Notes: generated from the sequence alone by a model not told the origin. A stretch of 8,458 nucleotides of DNA from an uncultured Candidatus Melainabacteria bacterium (GCA_937895785.1 CALBKW010000016.1:1-8458); one strand, 5' to 3'. Counted from the first letter of the stretch, positions 1-5,445 are shown. Made by a program: numbers and translations.

Positions 1-170
1 GAGCTTCAATGATTAGTCCAGATATGTTAGGACACACAATCGCTGTACATAACGGAAAAACTCACGTTCCTGTATATGTAACTGAACAAATGATTGGTCA
101 CAAATTGGGCGAATTTGCTCCAACAAGACTATTCAGAGGTCACGCAGCAGATAAAACAGCTAAAAAATAA
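1..170 (+). CDS. rpsS: Small-subunit ribosomal protein S19 (C-terminal part, 5' end outside window)
   Basis: Only the last 55 codons are present. The reading frame begins at base 3 and ends in TAA at 168-170. The visible protein runs from ASMISPDMLGHTIAVHNG to a basic tail ending in KTAKK, and contains the S19 signatures HVPVYVTEQMIGHKLGEF and APTRLFRGH. S19 (about 90 residues when complete) sits in the head of the 30S subunit next to S13 and contacts 16S rRNA. It is followed after 40 bases by rplV, the usual S10-operon order. The N-terminal third is missing only because the window starts here, and nothing suggests a broken gene. Confidence 0.97.
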   Translation, partial: ASMISPDMLGHTIAVHNGKTHVPVYVTEQMIGHKLGEFAPTRLFRGHAADKTAKK

Positions 171-210
171 GCTGAATCAGTAAGAAAATTAACTTAAAAG
201 GATAAAAACA

Positions 211-549
211 ATGGAAGCTAAAGCAAAACAATCAAATATTAAAATGACAGCTCGCAAACTTCGCAGAGTAATCAACGAAGTTCGTGGCAAAAAAGTCATT
301 GACGCACAAGACATGTTACGTTTTATGCCATACTTTGCAGCAAGAGTTGTTGAAAAGAACTTAAAAGCTGCAGTGGCAAATGCTAAAGAACAATTCGGTG
401 TAAATCCTGAACAATTAAAAATTTCAGAAATCTTTGCAGACGAAAGCGTTACTTACAAAAGAGCAAGACCAAGAGCACAAGGTCGTATGTACTCAAGAAT
501 GAAACGTACATCACATTTAACATTAAAAGTTAGCGACACAGTAAAATAG
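211..549 (+). CDS. rplV: Large-subunit ribosomal protein L22
   Basis: This gene encodes 112 residues, the normal length for L22. L22 binds 23S rRNA early in 50S assembly, and its long beta-hairpin lines the peptide exit tunnel. The N-terminal KMTARKLRRVINEVRGKK is the conserved globular-domain start. The segment RARPRAQGRMYSRMKRTSH (about residues 84-102) is the tunnel hairpin, followed by the final strand LTLKVSD. The ATG is preceded by AAGGA at 198-202 with an 8-base spacer. It sits between rpsS and rpsC with a 12-base gap to the latter, so translation is probably coupled. The hairpin is the known site of macrolide-resistance changes in other bacteria; I see no insertion or deletion there, though I could not align it. 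Confidence 0.97.
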   Translation: MEAKAKQSNIKMTARKLRRVINEVRGKKVIDAQDMLRFMPYFAARVVEKNLKAAVANAKEQFGVNPEQLKISEIFADESVTYKRARPRAQGRMYSRMKRTSHLTLKVSDTVK

Positions 550-561
550 GAATTAGATAAT

Positions 562-1287
562 ATGGGACAAAAAACACATCCAACCGGATTTAGAGTAGGC
601 GTTATTAAACCTTGGGTAAGCTCATGGTACGCTAAAATTAAAGAATACGGACAATTTGTAGCAGAAGACGCTAAAATCAGAAAATTCGTTAAGAAAAAAT
701 TATACACAGCAGGTGTATCAAGAATATTAATTGCTAGAAAAGCTCAAAACACAACAATTACAGTAGTAACAGCAAAACCTGGTATTGTAGTTGGACGTAA
801 CGGTCAAGGTATTGAAGAATTGAAAAAAGAAATTTCTGCATACATTAACCGCCAAGTAATTTTGAATGTAGTTGAAGTTGCTAGAATCAATGCAGATGCT
901 CAATTAGTATCAGAAGCAATTGCACAACAACTTGAAAAACGTGTAGCATTCAGAAGAGCAATGAAACAAGCAATGCAAAGAACAATGCGTTCAGGCGCAC
1001 AAGGTATCAAAGTTATGGTATCAGGTCGTTTAGGCGGTGCTGAAATCGCTCGTTCAGAATGGGCAAAAGAAGGAAGAATCCCTCTTCAAACATTAAGAGC
1101 TGATGTAGATTACGGTTTCGCAGAAGCAGACACAATGATGGGTAAAATCGGCGTAAAAGTTTGGGTATTCAAAGGTAACTTGATGCCAGGCGAAAAAGCT
1201 GACGAAAACATCAAAGCTAAATCATCAAAAGATGAAAAAGGTGGCACTAGACGTGGTAAACGTAGAACTGCCGAAGTTGCAGAATAA
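562..1287 (+). CDS. rpsC: Small-subunit ribosomal protein S3
   Basis: This is a full-length S3 of 241 residues. S3 lies in the head of the 30S subunit at the mRNA entry channel and contributes to mRNA unwinding. The start MGQKTHPTGFRVG is the family signature, so the ATG at 562 is secure even though its Shine-Dalgarno match is weak (AGG at 548-550, overlapping the rplV stop codon). A type II KH RNA-binding domain follows, with the GxxG loop GRNG at residues 78-81. The C-terminal S3 domain includes KVMVSGRLGGAEIARSEW and GFAEADTMMGKIGVKVWVF. About 25 lysine- and arginine-rich residues form the tail, probably disordered and rRNA-binding. The weak ribosome-binding site suggests translation coupled to rplV. 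Confidence 0.97.
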   Translation: MGQKTHPTGFRVGVIKPWVSSWYAKIKEYGQFVAEDAKIRKFVKKKLYTAGVSRILIARKAQNTTITVVTAKPGIVVGRNGQGIEELKKEISAYINRQVILNVVEVARINADAQLVSEAIAQQLEKRVAFRRAMKQAMQRTMRSGAQGIKVMVSGRLGGAEIARSEWAKEGRIPLQTLRADVDYGFAEADTMMGKIGVKVWVFKGNLMPGEKADENIKAKSSKDEKGGTRRGKRRTAEVAE

Positions 1288-1315
1288 GAATAATTAATTA
1301 CAGGAGTAAGATAAA

Positions 1316-1732
1316 ATGTTACAACCTAAAAAAACAAAATACCGCAAAATGCAAAAAGGCAGAATGAAAGGACACGAAACTAGAGGTGTTAACTTTGAAT
1401 TTGGCTCATACGCATTAAAAGCATTAGAACCAGGCTGGATTACAAGCCGTCAAATCGAAGCCGCACGTCGTGCAATGACTCGTGAAATCAAACGTGGCGG
1501 TAACGTATGGATTAAAATTTTCCCAGATAAACCAATTACAGCAAAACCTGCTGAAACTCGTATGGGTTCAGGTAAAGGTAACTTGGAATATTGGGTAGCA
1601 GTAGTAAAACCAAACAGAATTCTATTTGAATTAGAATACTTTGATAGAGCAACAGCTGTTCACGCTTTAGAATTAGCTGCACAAAAATTACCAATCAAAG
1701 TTAAAGTAATTGAAAAGAACCCTGTTCAATAA
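1316..1732 (+). CDS. rplP: Large-subunit ribosomal protein L16
   Basis: L16 binds near the A-site tRNA elbow and 5S rRNA and is needed late in 50S assembly. The 138 residues match the family length, starting MLQPKKTKYRKMQKGRMKG. Conserved blocks include GSYALKALEPGWITSRQIEA, AARRAMTREIKRGG and FPDKPITAKPAETRMGSGKG. The RMGSGKG loop (residues 82-88) is the one that approaches the peptidyl-transferase centre, and its arginine corresponds to the residue hydroxylated in E. coli L16. AGGAG at 1302-1306 lies 9 bases before the ATG. The gene is 28 bases after rpsC and 15 before rpmC, as expected for one transcript. Confidence 0.97.
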   Translation: MLQPKKTKYRKMQKGRMKGHETRGVNFEFGSYALKALEPGWITSRQIEAARRAMTREIKRGGNVWIKIFPDKPITAKPAETRMGSGKGNLEYWVAVVKPNRILFELEYFDRATAVHALELAAQKLPIKVKVIEKNPVQ

Positions 1733-1747
1733 TAAAGGAAAAAGCAC

Positions 1748-1939
1748 ATGAAATTACAAGAAATGCGTGAAAAAACAGTTGAAGAATTAAAAAATGCAGT
1801 AGTTGACTTCAAAAAACAGTTGTTAGATTTGAGAGTTCAAAAAGCAACTAACAAATTAGAAAATACAGCTTTAATTGCGAAGACAAAACACTACATTTCA
1901 CAAATCAAGACAGTTATAAAAGAAAAAGAGGAAAAATAA
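1748..1939 (+). CDS. rpmC: Large-subunit ribosomal protein L29
   Basis: This is a small two-helix protein of 63 residues, the standard L29 size. It sits on the 50S surface at the tunnel exit beside L23, where signal recognition particle and trigger factor dock. MKLQEMREKTVEELKN gives the first helix and the family start. FKKQLLDLRVQKATNKLEN is the characteristic turn, and the second helix ends in KEKEEK. The stop codon shares one base with the rpsQ start (TAATG at 1937-1941), so the two genes are translationally coupled. The position between rplP and rpsQ is the universal one. Confidence 0.95.
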   Translation: MKLQEMREKTVEELKNAVVDFKKQLLDLRVQKATNKLENTALIAKTKHYISQIKTVIKEKEEK

Positions 1940-2184
1940 TGCCTAAAAAAGAAAAACAAGGTGTTGTAGTAAGCAGCAAAATGGATAAAACAGTTGTTGT
2001 AAAAGTAGCTGATTATGAACCACATCCAAAATACAAAAAAATCATGGAAAAAACAAAAAATTACAAAGCTCACGATGAACAAAATCAATGTGAAGAAGGC
2101 GATGTAATTAGAATTGTAGAATCAAAACCAATTTCAGGCGGCAAACGCTGGAGCGTTTTGAACATTGTAGAAAAGAGAAAATAG
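1939..2184 (+). CDS. rpsQ: Small-subunit ribosomal protein S17
   Basis: S17 is a primary 16S rRNA-binding protein with an OB fold; this copy has 81 residues. Diagnostic blocks are GVVVSSKMDKTVVVKVADYE, HPKYKKIMEKTKNYKAHDE and GDVIRIVESKPISGGKRWSV. The motif YKAHDEQNQC resembles the version I associate with cyanobacteria and relatives, which is a weak taxonomic hint only. The ATG overlaps the rpmC stop by one base, and its ribosome-binding site (AGAGGA, 1927-1932) lies inside the end of rpmC. It ends the S10-operon gene order; rplN, first gene of the spc order, follows after 37 bases with no terminator between, so the two operons appear fused here. Confidence 0.96.
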   Translation: MPKKEKQGVVVSSKMDKTVVVKVADYEPHPKYKKIMEKTKNYKAHDEQNQCEEGDVIRIVESKPISGGKRWSVLNIVEKRK

Positions 2185-2221
2185 TTCGGACACCCGACTA
2201 AAGATAAAAAGGTGAAAAAAA

Positions 2222-2590
2222 ATGATACAACAAGAATCAAGATTAGTAGTAGCAGATAACACAGGTGCAAAAGAATTATTAACAATCCGTGTAATGGGTA
2301 GCTCTAATAAGAAATTTGCAGGTGTAGGCGACGTAATTATCGCAACAGTTAAAGATGCAACTCCAAATATGACAGTAAAAAAATCAGAAGTTGTACGTGC
2401 TGTTGTAGTAAGAACAAAAGCAGACATCAAACGTCAAGATGGTTCAGTAATCAGATTTGACGAAAATGCAGCAGTTATCATCAACAAAGATGGTAACCCA
2501 AGAGGAACTCGTGTATTCGGACCTGTTGCAAGAGAATTAAGAGACAAAAACTTCATGAAAATTGTTTCTTTAGCACCAGAAGTAATTTAG
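2222..2590 (+). CDS. rplN: Large-subunit ribosomal protein L14
   Basis: This is L14 at its normal 122 residues. L14 is a beta-barrel protein at the subunit interface that forms bridges with 16S rRNA and contacts L19; it is also the target of the silencing factor RsfS in other bacteria. The start MIQQESRLVVADNTGAKELL is diagnostic, as are GDVIIATVKDATPN, KKSEVVRAVVVRTK and the C-terminal block GTRVFGPVARELRDKNFMKI. The Shine-Dalgarno is AAAGGTG (2208-2214), weaker than most here. As the first gene of the spc order it follows rpsQ directly, and I see no promoter in the 37 bases between them. Confidence 0.97.
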   Translation: MIQQESRLVVADNTGAKELLTIRVMGSSNKKFAGVGDVIIATVKDATPNMTVKKSEVVRAVVVRTKADIKRQDGSVIRFDENAAVIINKDGNPRGTRVFGPVARELRDKNFMKIVSLAPEVI

Positions 2591-2592
2591 TT

Positions 2593-2615
2593 TACAACAA
2601 ATTATGTTTGTAGTA
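2593..2615 (+). other. Stem-loop between rplN and rplX
   Basis: TACAACAAA (2593-2601) and TTTGTAGTA (2607-2615) can form a 9-position stem with one A-A mismatch around a 5-base loop. It starts three bases after the rplN stop codon. No T-run follows, so it is not a classic terminator. It could stabilise or space the transcript between cistrons, or be a chance palindrome in AT-rich DNA. Confidence 0.4.
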
Positions 2616-2656
2616 GAGTAAAAGTAATAAGTAAGTGCTAAAGGAGAAAAACAGAA

Positions 2657-2995
2657 ATGAAAAATAATAAAAAAAGTGCTTTACAAGTAAAAACTGGCGA
2701 CAGAGTAATGGTTATTGCTGGTAAAGACAAAGGTAAAATCGGAAACGTTAAAAAAACACTTCCAACAGAATCAAAAGTTTTAGTTGAAGGTGCAAACTTA
2801 GTAACAAAAGCACAAAAAGCTAATCCAATGGCAAACATTCAAGGTGGCTTAGTAAAAGTTGAAGCTCCATTAGATAACTCAAATGTTATGATTGTATGCC
2901 CAGCATGTGAAAAAGTTACAAAAGTAAAACACGAAGAAAAAGATGGTAAAAAAGTTCGTGTTTGCAAAAAATGCGGAGAACAACTTGATGTATAG
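2657..2995 (+). CDS. rplX: Large-subunit ribosomal protein L24 with C-terminal zinc ribbon
   Basis: L24 is an assembly initiator of the 50S subunit that binds 23S rRNA near the tunnel exit. The 112-residue product has a KOW motif at about residues 12-33, with the core GDRVMVIAGKDKGKIGNVKK, and the L24 continuation VEGANLVTKAQKANPM. The C-terminal part carries two cysteine pairs, CPAC (81-84) and CKKC (103-106), 18 residues apart, forming a probable zinc ribbon. Such zinc L24 forms occur in several bacterial phyla, while the E. coli form lacks the cysteines. A strong AAAGGAG (2640-2646) lies 10 bases before the ATG. The gene sits between rplN and rplE as expected. Confidence 0.96.
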   Translation: MKNNKKSALQVKTGDRVMVIAGKDKGKIGNVKKTLPTESKVLVEGANLVTKAQKANPMANIQGGLVKVEAPLDNSNVMIVCPACEKVTKVKHEEKDGKKVRVCKKCGEQLDV

Positions 2996-3015
2996 TGCAA
3001 GATAAGTCTTGGCAC
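2995..3015 (+). other. Stem-loop between rplX and rplE
   Basis: GTGC (2995-2998) plus AAGA (2999-3002) pair with TCTT (3007-3010) and GCAC (3012-3015), giving eight base pairs with one bulged G (3011) and a TAAG loop. The stem begins at the last base of the rplX stop codon and lies about 30 bases before the rplE start. In E. coli the S8 translational operator sits close to the rplE start, so the position is suggestive. I cannot recognise the S8-specific internal loop, however, so an operator role is only a guess. Confidence 0.4.
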
Positions 3016-3044
3016 GAAATCATCTAAATTAGAGGACTAGAAAA

Positions 3045-3599
3045 ATGACAAAAACTAAAAGCTTAAAAGCAAAGTATGAAGAAGATGTAAAAAAGGCAAT
3101 GGTTGAAAAGTTCGGTTACAAGAACGACTTAACTATTCCTAGATTACACAAAATCGTATTAAATATGGGTGTTGGTGAAGCTTCACACAATACAAAAATC
3201 GGTGATGTAATTCAAGGTCAATTGACAAAAATTGCTGGTCAAAAAGCAGTAATTACAAAGGCTAAGAAATCAATCGCTTCTTACAAATTAAGAGAAGGTA
3301 TGCCAGTAGGTGCAATGGTTACATTACGTGGCGAAAGAATGTATGACTTCTTACAAAAATTAATTTGTGTTGTATTACCAAGAATCCGTGACTTCCGTGG
3401 TATCAGTGCAAAATCATTTGATGGCCGTGGAAATTACACATTAGGTTTGAAAGAACAAACTTTGTTCCCTGAAATCTCTTTCGAAGAAGTAGATTTAGTA
3501 AAAGGTATGAACGTATCAGTAATCACAACAGCAAAAACTGACGAAGAAGCAAGAGAATTGCTTAAATTATTAGGTATGCCATTCAAAGGCTTAAAATAG
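3045..3599 (+). CDS. rplE: Large-subunit ribosomal protein L5
   Basis: L5 binds 5S rRNA together with L18 and forms part of the central protuberance, touching the P-site tRNA and S13. The protein is 184 residues, close to the usual 179. Conserved blocks in order are IPRLHKIVLNMGVGEA, AGQKAVITKAKKSIASYKLR, EGMPVGAMVTLRGERMYDFL, LPRIRDFRGISAKSFDGRGN and a C-terminal TAKTDEEARELLKLLGMPF. The start is supported by GAGG at 3032-3035, nine bases before the ATG, although the extra N-terminal residues (MTKTKSLKAKYEED) are slightly longer than in many homologues. It is followed after 36 bases by rpsZ. Confidence 0.97.
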   Translation: MTKTKSLKAKYEEDVKKAMVEKFGYKNDLTIPRLHKIVLNMGVGEASHNTKIGDVIQGQLTKIAGQKAVITKAKKSIASYKLREGMPVGAMVTLRGERMYDFLQKLICVVLPRIRDFRGISAKSFDGRGNYTLGLKEQTLFPEISFEEVDLVKGMNVSVITTAKTDEEARELLKLLGMPFKGLK

Positions 3600-3635
3600 T
3601 AAATAATAATACAATACAGTATAAAGGAGAATATC

Positions 3636-3842
3636 GTGGCTAAAAAAGCGATGATTAACAAAGAAGCAAAAAGAGAAGCCCTAGCTGCTAAGGGAAAATA
3701 CCCATCAGTTAGATTACATAACAGATGCAGTATTTGCGGACGTCCTCACGGATACCACAGAGATTTCGGTCTTTGCAGAATTTGCTTAAGAAAAATGGCT
3801 CACCAAGGTTTGTTACCTGGTGTTACAAAAGCTAGTTGGTAA
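3636..3842 (+). CDS. rpsZ: Small-subunit ribosomal protein S14, short zinc-binding type (type Z)
   Basis: S14 sits in the 30S head next to S3 and S10. This is the short form: 68 residues against about 61 typically, versus about 100 for the cysteine-free form. The zinc site is C31-x2-C34 and C47-x2-C50, in the context CSICGRPHGYHRDFGLCRIC. The end LLPGVTKASW is diagnostic. The start codon is GTG, set by a strong AAAGGAG (3623-3629) six bases upstream, and it gives the conserved N-terminus MAKKAMI. The roughly seven extra residues lie between the N-terminus and the zinc site (about residues 9-24). The gene is followed by an intrinsic terminator instead of running straight into rpsH. Confidence 0.96.
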   Translation: MAKKAMINKEAKREALAAKGKYPSVRLHNRCSICGRPHGYHRDFGLCRICLRKMAHQGLLPGVTKASW

Positions 3843-3861
3843 TAAATTTTGATTCTTTAAG

Positions 3862-3893
3862 AAAAAGGCGTAACTGACATGTTACGCCTTTTT
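3862..3893 (+). terminator. Intrinsic terminator after rpsZ, inside the spc gene order
   Basis: AAAAAGGCGTAAC (3862-3874) and GTTACGCCTTTTT (3881-3893) are perfectly complementary over 13 bases with a 6-base loop. The 3' arm ends in five Ts, and the flanking A- and T-runs allow some bidirectional activity. It lies 20 bases after the rpsZ stop and should end most transcripts coming from the upstream S10/spc genes. Its presence between rpsZ and rpsH is unusual, as these genes are normally co-transcribed. Confidence 0.92.
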
Positions 3894-3922
3894 AATATTT
3901 GTCAAAAGTTTTTAAATAAGAC

Positions 3923-3951
3923 TTGAAAACAAAAAATGTTTAGATTATCAT
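3923..3951 (+). promoter_or_regulatory. Sigma-70-type promoter for rpsH-rplF-rplR
   Basis: A -35 box TTGAAA (3923-3928) is followed by exactly 17 bases and a -10 box TATCAT (3946-3951), five of six matches to consensus. It lies 30 bases beyond the terminator, so a new transcript would start near 3958. Location and near-ideal spacing make this a convincing promoter for the downstream ribosomal genes. Confidence 0.8.
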
Positions 3952-3957
3952 TGAGAT

Positions 3958-4085
3958 ACAAAAAATGTCTAACTACCGAAAGACGCTTTAAAATGAGCAA
4001 CAATTAGTTCGGCAAGAGACGAGTAGAAGGAAACTACCAGACGGGTAGAGTTTGGCAAGTCCGCAATATAGAAAAGGATAAAAGA
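3958..4085 (+). promoter_or_regulatory. Structured 5' leader of the rpsH transcription unit
   Basis: About 128 untranslated bases separate the inferred transcription start from the rpsH ATG. The second half is richer in G and C than its surroundings. Two hairpins compete for the same bases: GTAG (4023-4026) with CTAC (4034-4037), or CTACC (4034-4038) with GGTAG (4044-4048), the latter extendable by AAA/TTT with a bulge. A near-perfect direct repeat, AGTTCGGCAAG (4006-4016) and AGTTTGGCAAG (4049-4059), brackets them. CCGAA (3976-3980) can also pair with TTCGG (4008-4012). No known riboswitch or T-box signature is visible. A ribosomal-protein autoregulatory site is plausible but unproven. The Shine-Dalgarno is AAGGA (4074-4078). 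Confidence 0.5.
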
Positions 4086-4481
4086 ATGAACACAGATCCA
4101 ATAGCAGATATGCTAACACGCATTAGAAATGCTAACATGGTTTCACACGAAACAGTTGAAATTCCAGCTTCAAAATTAAAAGTGGAATTAGCTAAATTGT
4201 TAAAATCAGAAGGTTACATCACTGATTATGCAGTTGATAATTCTGGTAAATTTGGCAAAATCGTTGTTACATTAAAATACGATGAAAAACGTAAACCTGT
4301 AATCACAAACTTACAAAGAGTTTCAACTCCAGGTTTAAAAACATACAGCAAATCTAAAAACTTACCAAAAGTTTTAGGTGGTATGGGCGTTGCAGTTATC
4401 TCTACAAGCAAAGGCTTAATGTCAGATAGAAAAGCTCGTAAAGAAAACTTAGGCGGCGAAATTTTGTGCTACGTATGGTAG
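4086..4481 (+). CDS. rpsH: Small-subunit ribosomal protein S8
   Basis: S8 is a primary 16S rRNA-binding protein of the 30S platform and, in E. coli, the translational repressor of the spc operon. The gene gives the standard 131 residues. The N-terminal NTDPIADMLTRIRNANM and the C-terminal VISTSKGLMSDRKARKENLG, ending GEILCYVW, are family signatures. YSKSKNLPKVLGGMGVAV is the linker and start of the RNA-binding C-terminal domain. It is the first gene of a separate transcription unit with its own promoter and leader, which places the classical regulator gene under its own control. The GC-rich island described below begins at its stop codon. Confidence 0.97.
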   Translation: MNTDPIADMLTRIRNANMVSHETVEIPASKLKVELAKLLKSEGYITDYAVDNSGKFGKIVVTLKYDEKRKPVITNLQRVSTPGLKTYSKSKNLPKVLGGMGVAVISTSKGLMSDRKARKENLGGEILCYVW

Positions 4482-4505
4482 CGTGAGCGAGCAGAGGGCG
4501 TAACC
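4480..4505 (+). repeat. Degenerate direct repeat, copy 1, at the start of the GC-rich island
   Basis: This 26-base stretch, beginning at the rpsH stop codon with AGCGTGAGCGAGC and ending GTAACC, matches 4689-4714 at 23 of 26 positions by eye. The differences are at repeat positions 8 (G/A), 14 (A/T) and 20 (C/T). The two copies lie 209 bases apart and mark the left and right parts of the island. Confidence 0.7.
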
Positions 4506-4794
4506 TCTCGCACGGCGACGTGAAGTCGGCGGAGAAAGGTGAAGACCCGCAAAATGCGAGCGAACAAGACAGGCGTAAGCCGTTGTGAAGCAATGCACAC
4601 GGTGCTGACGAAGCAGCGGAGCAATTGCGAAACAAGTTATCAGCGACGTAGGAACACAGGACGAAATTCCGAGTACCACAGGAGCAAAAGCGTGAACGAG
4701 CTGAGGGTGTAACCGAGGTAAAGTCACAACATAAATGGGTGTAATTGGTAGAAAAGCCCGAAGGATATTACTTATACCAAAAGGAGAAAATAAA
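4482..4794 (+). other. GC-rich, hairpin-rich non-coding island between rpsH and rplF
   Basis: These 313 bases contain no credible gene. Hand counts give about 58, 57, 47 and 48% G+C for the four 60-base lines from 4501 to 4740, against about 30% in rpsH. The + strand is poor in T (7 of 60 in 4561-4620). Short stems with small purine-rich loops follow one another: GCGA/TCGC plus GAGG/CCTC (4487-4511), CGAC/GTCG (4516-4528), GGT/ACC (4538-4547), CGCA/TGCG (4548-4558), GGC/GCC with loop GTAA (4572-4581), TTG/CAA (4583-4593) and GCTG/CAGC (4604-4617). The segment from about 4735 is ordinary AT-rich leader leading to the rplF ribosome-binding site. It could be a structured RNA or a mobile intergenic repeat. 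Long open frames on the - strand here reflect composition only. Confidence 0.7.
4689..4714 (+). repeat. Degenerate direct repeat, copy 2, near the end of the GC-rich island
   Basis: This is the partner of 4480-4505, beginning AGCGTGAACGAGC and ending GTAACC, with three substitutions out of 26. Each copy contains a potential small hairpin: AGAGG/CCTCT in copy 1 and GGT/ACC in copy 2. The island's unusual composition stops about 20 bases further on, so the repeats approximately delimit it. Confidence 0.7.
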
Positions 4795-5334
4795 ATGTCA
4801 AGAATCGGTAAATTACCTATCGAACTTCCACAAGGCGTAGAAGTTAAGGTAGAAGGACATACTGTTACAGTTAAAGGACCTTTAGGGACTGAAGTTGTAG
4901 AAGTTCGTCCAGAAATCAGCGTAAAAGTTGAAGATAATCATGTTGTTTTAACACCAAACAACGACGAAAGAAAAACAAACGCATTACACGGCTTAATGAG
5001 AACATTAGTTGCAAATGCAGTTAAAGGTGTAAAAGACGGTTTTGAAAAGAAATTAGAAATCGTTGGTGTTGGTTACCGTGCTAACATGGAAGGTACAAAA
5101 CTTAACATGGCATTAGGTTACTCTCACCCTGTAGTAATTGAACCACCTGCTGGAATTACAATTTCAGTAGAAGCTAATACAAAAGTTTCTGTAAAAGGTT
5201 CAAACAAACAAATGGTAGGCGATATTGCTGCATTAATCAGAAGCAAACGTCCACCTGAAGTTTACAAAGGAAAAGGTGTTAAATACGAAGGCGAATACAT
5301 CAGACGTAAAGCTGGTAAAGCTGGTAAAAAGTAG
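4795..5334 (+). CDS. rplF: Large-subunit ribosomal protein L6
   Basis: L6 binds 23S rRNA near the sarcin-ricin loop and is required late in 50S assembly. It consists of two similar alpha/beta domains. The start at 4795 gives 179 residues, the family length, with the signature MSRIGKLPIELPQGVEV. It has AAGGAG at 4781-4786, eight bases before the ATG. An in-frame ATG at 4735 would add 20 non-conserved residues and has no good ribosome-binding site, so I rejected it. The second domain includes EIVGVGYRANMEG and LGYSHPV, and the C-terminal block is IRSKRPPEVYKGKGVKYEGE followed by a basic tail. It is unusually far (313 bases) from rpsH, so translation is not coupled to it. Confidence 0.97.
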   Translation: MSRIGKLPIELPQGVEVKVEGHTVTVKGPLGTEVVEVRPEISVKVEDNHVVLTPNNDERKTNALHGLMRTLVANAVKGVKDGFEKKLEIVGVGYRANMEGTKLNMALGYSHPVVIEPPAGITISVEANTKVSVKGSNKQMVGDIAALIRSKRPPEVYKGKGVKYEGEYIRRKAGKAGKK

Positions 5335-5380
5335 GATAGGTGTTGGTGAGCTATATGCGAACCTTACAGATATCCTATCC
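5334..5380 (+). other. Possible stem between the rplF stop and repeat A
   Basis: GGATAGG (5334-5340), starting at the last base of the rplF stop codon, is perfectly complementary to CCTATCC (5374-5380) across a 33-base loop. Its right arm shares four bases with repeat A, so the two structures cannot form together. No T-run follows, so it does not look like a terminator. It could be coincidental. Confidence 0.35.
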
Positions 5381-5397
5381 CGAATTTATTTCGGGAT
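5377..5397. repeat. Small palindromic intergenic repeat, copy A
   Basis: ATCCCGAA (5377-5384) and TTCGGGAT (5390-5397) form a perfect 8-base-pair stem around the loop TTTAT. Architecture and loop are shared with 5962-5982, 6005-6035 and 6057-6077. Similar small palindromes with a CTGAA/TTCAG core are scattered between genes in several low-GC bacteria, from general knowledge. No T-run follows, so termination is not its main role. Confidence 0.7.
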
Positions 5398-5445
5398 CTC
5401 TCTAATAAGTATAAAGAGAAATTTAACACAAACAGTAACACAGTA

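Noticed and set aside
453..2430. Several open frames on the - strand opposite rplV, rpsC, rpmC, rpsQ and rplN
   Set aside because: They are antisense to well-identified ribosomal genes and give no recognisable protein; they reflect codon composition.
4402..4727. Two overlapping open frames of 77 and 92 codons on the - strand across rpsH and the GC-rich island
   Set aside because: They arise because the + strand is T-poor and purine-rich there, so the - strand has few stop codons. The translations are low-complexity, match no family I know, and the frames run antisense into rpsH.
4745..4778. Possible promoter (TTGGTA then TATTAC or TTATAC) before rplF
   Set aside because: Matches to consensus are weak and the spacing does not fit any good pair of boxes. 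It is much poorer than the promoter at 3923-3951.
4735..4794. Upstream in-frame ATG that would extend L6 by 20 residues
   Set aside because: The extension is not part of L6, has no good ribosome-binding site, and the ATG at 4795 has AAGGAG at the right distance and gives the canonical MSRIGK start.
5334..5400. Repeat A or the GGATAGG/CCTATCC stem as a terminator between rplF and rplR
   Set aside because: Neither is followed by a T-run, and no convincing promoter for rplR is visible downstream, so read-through is more likely.
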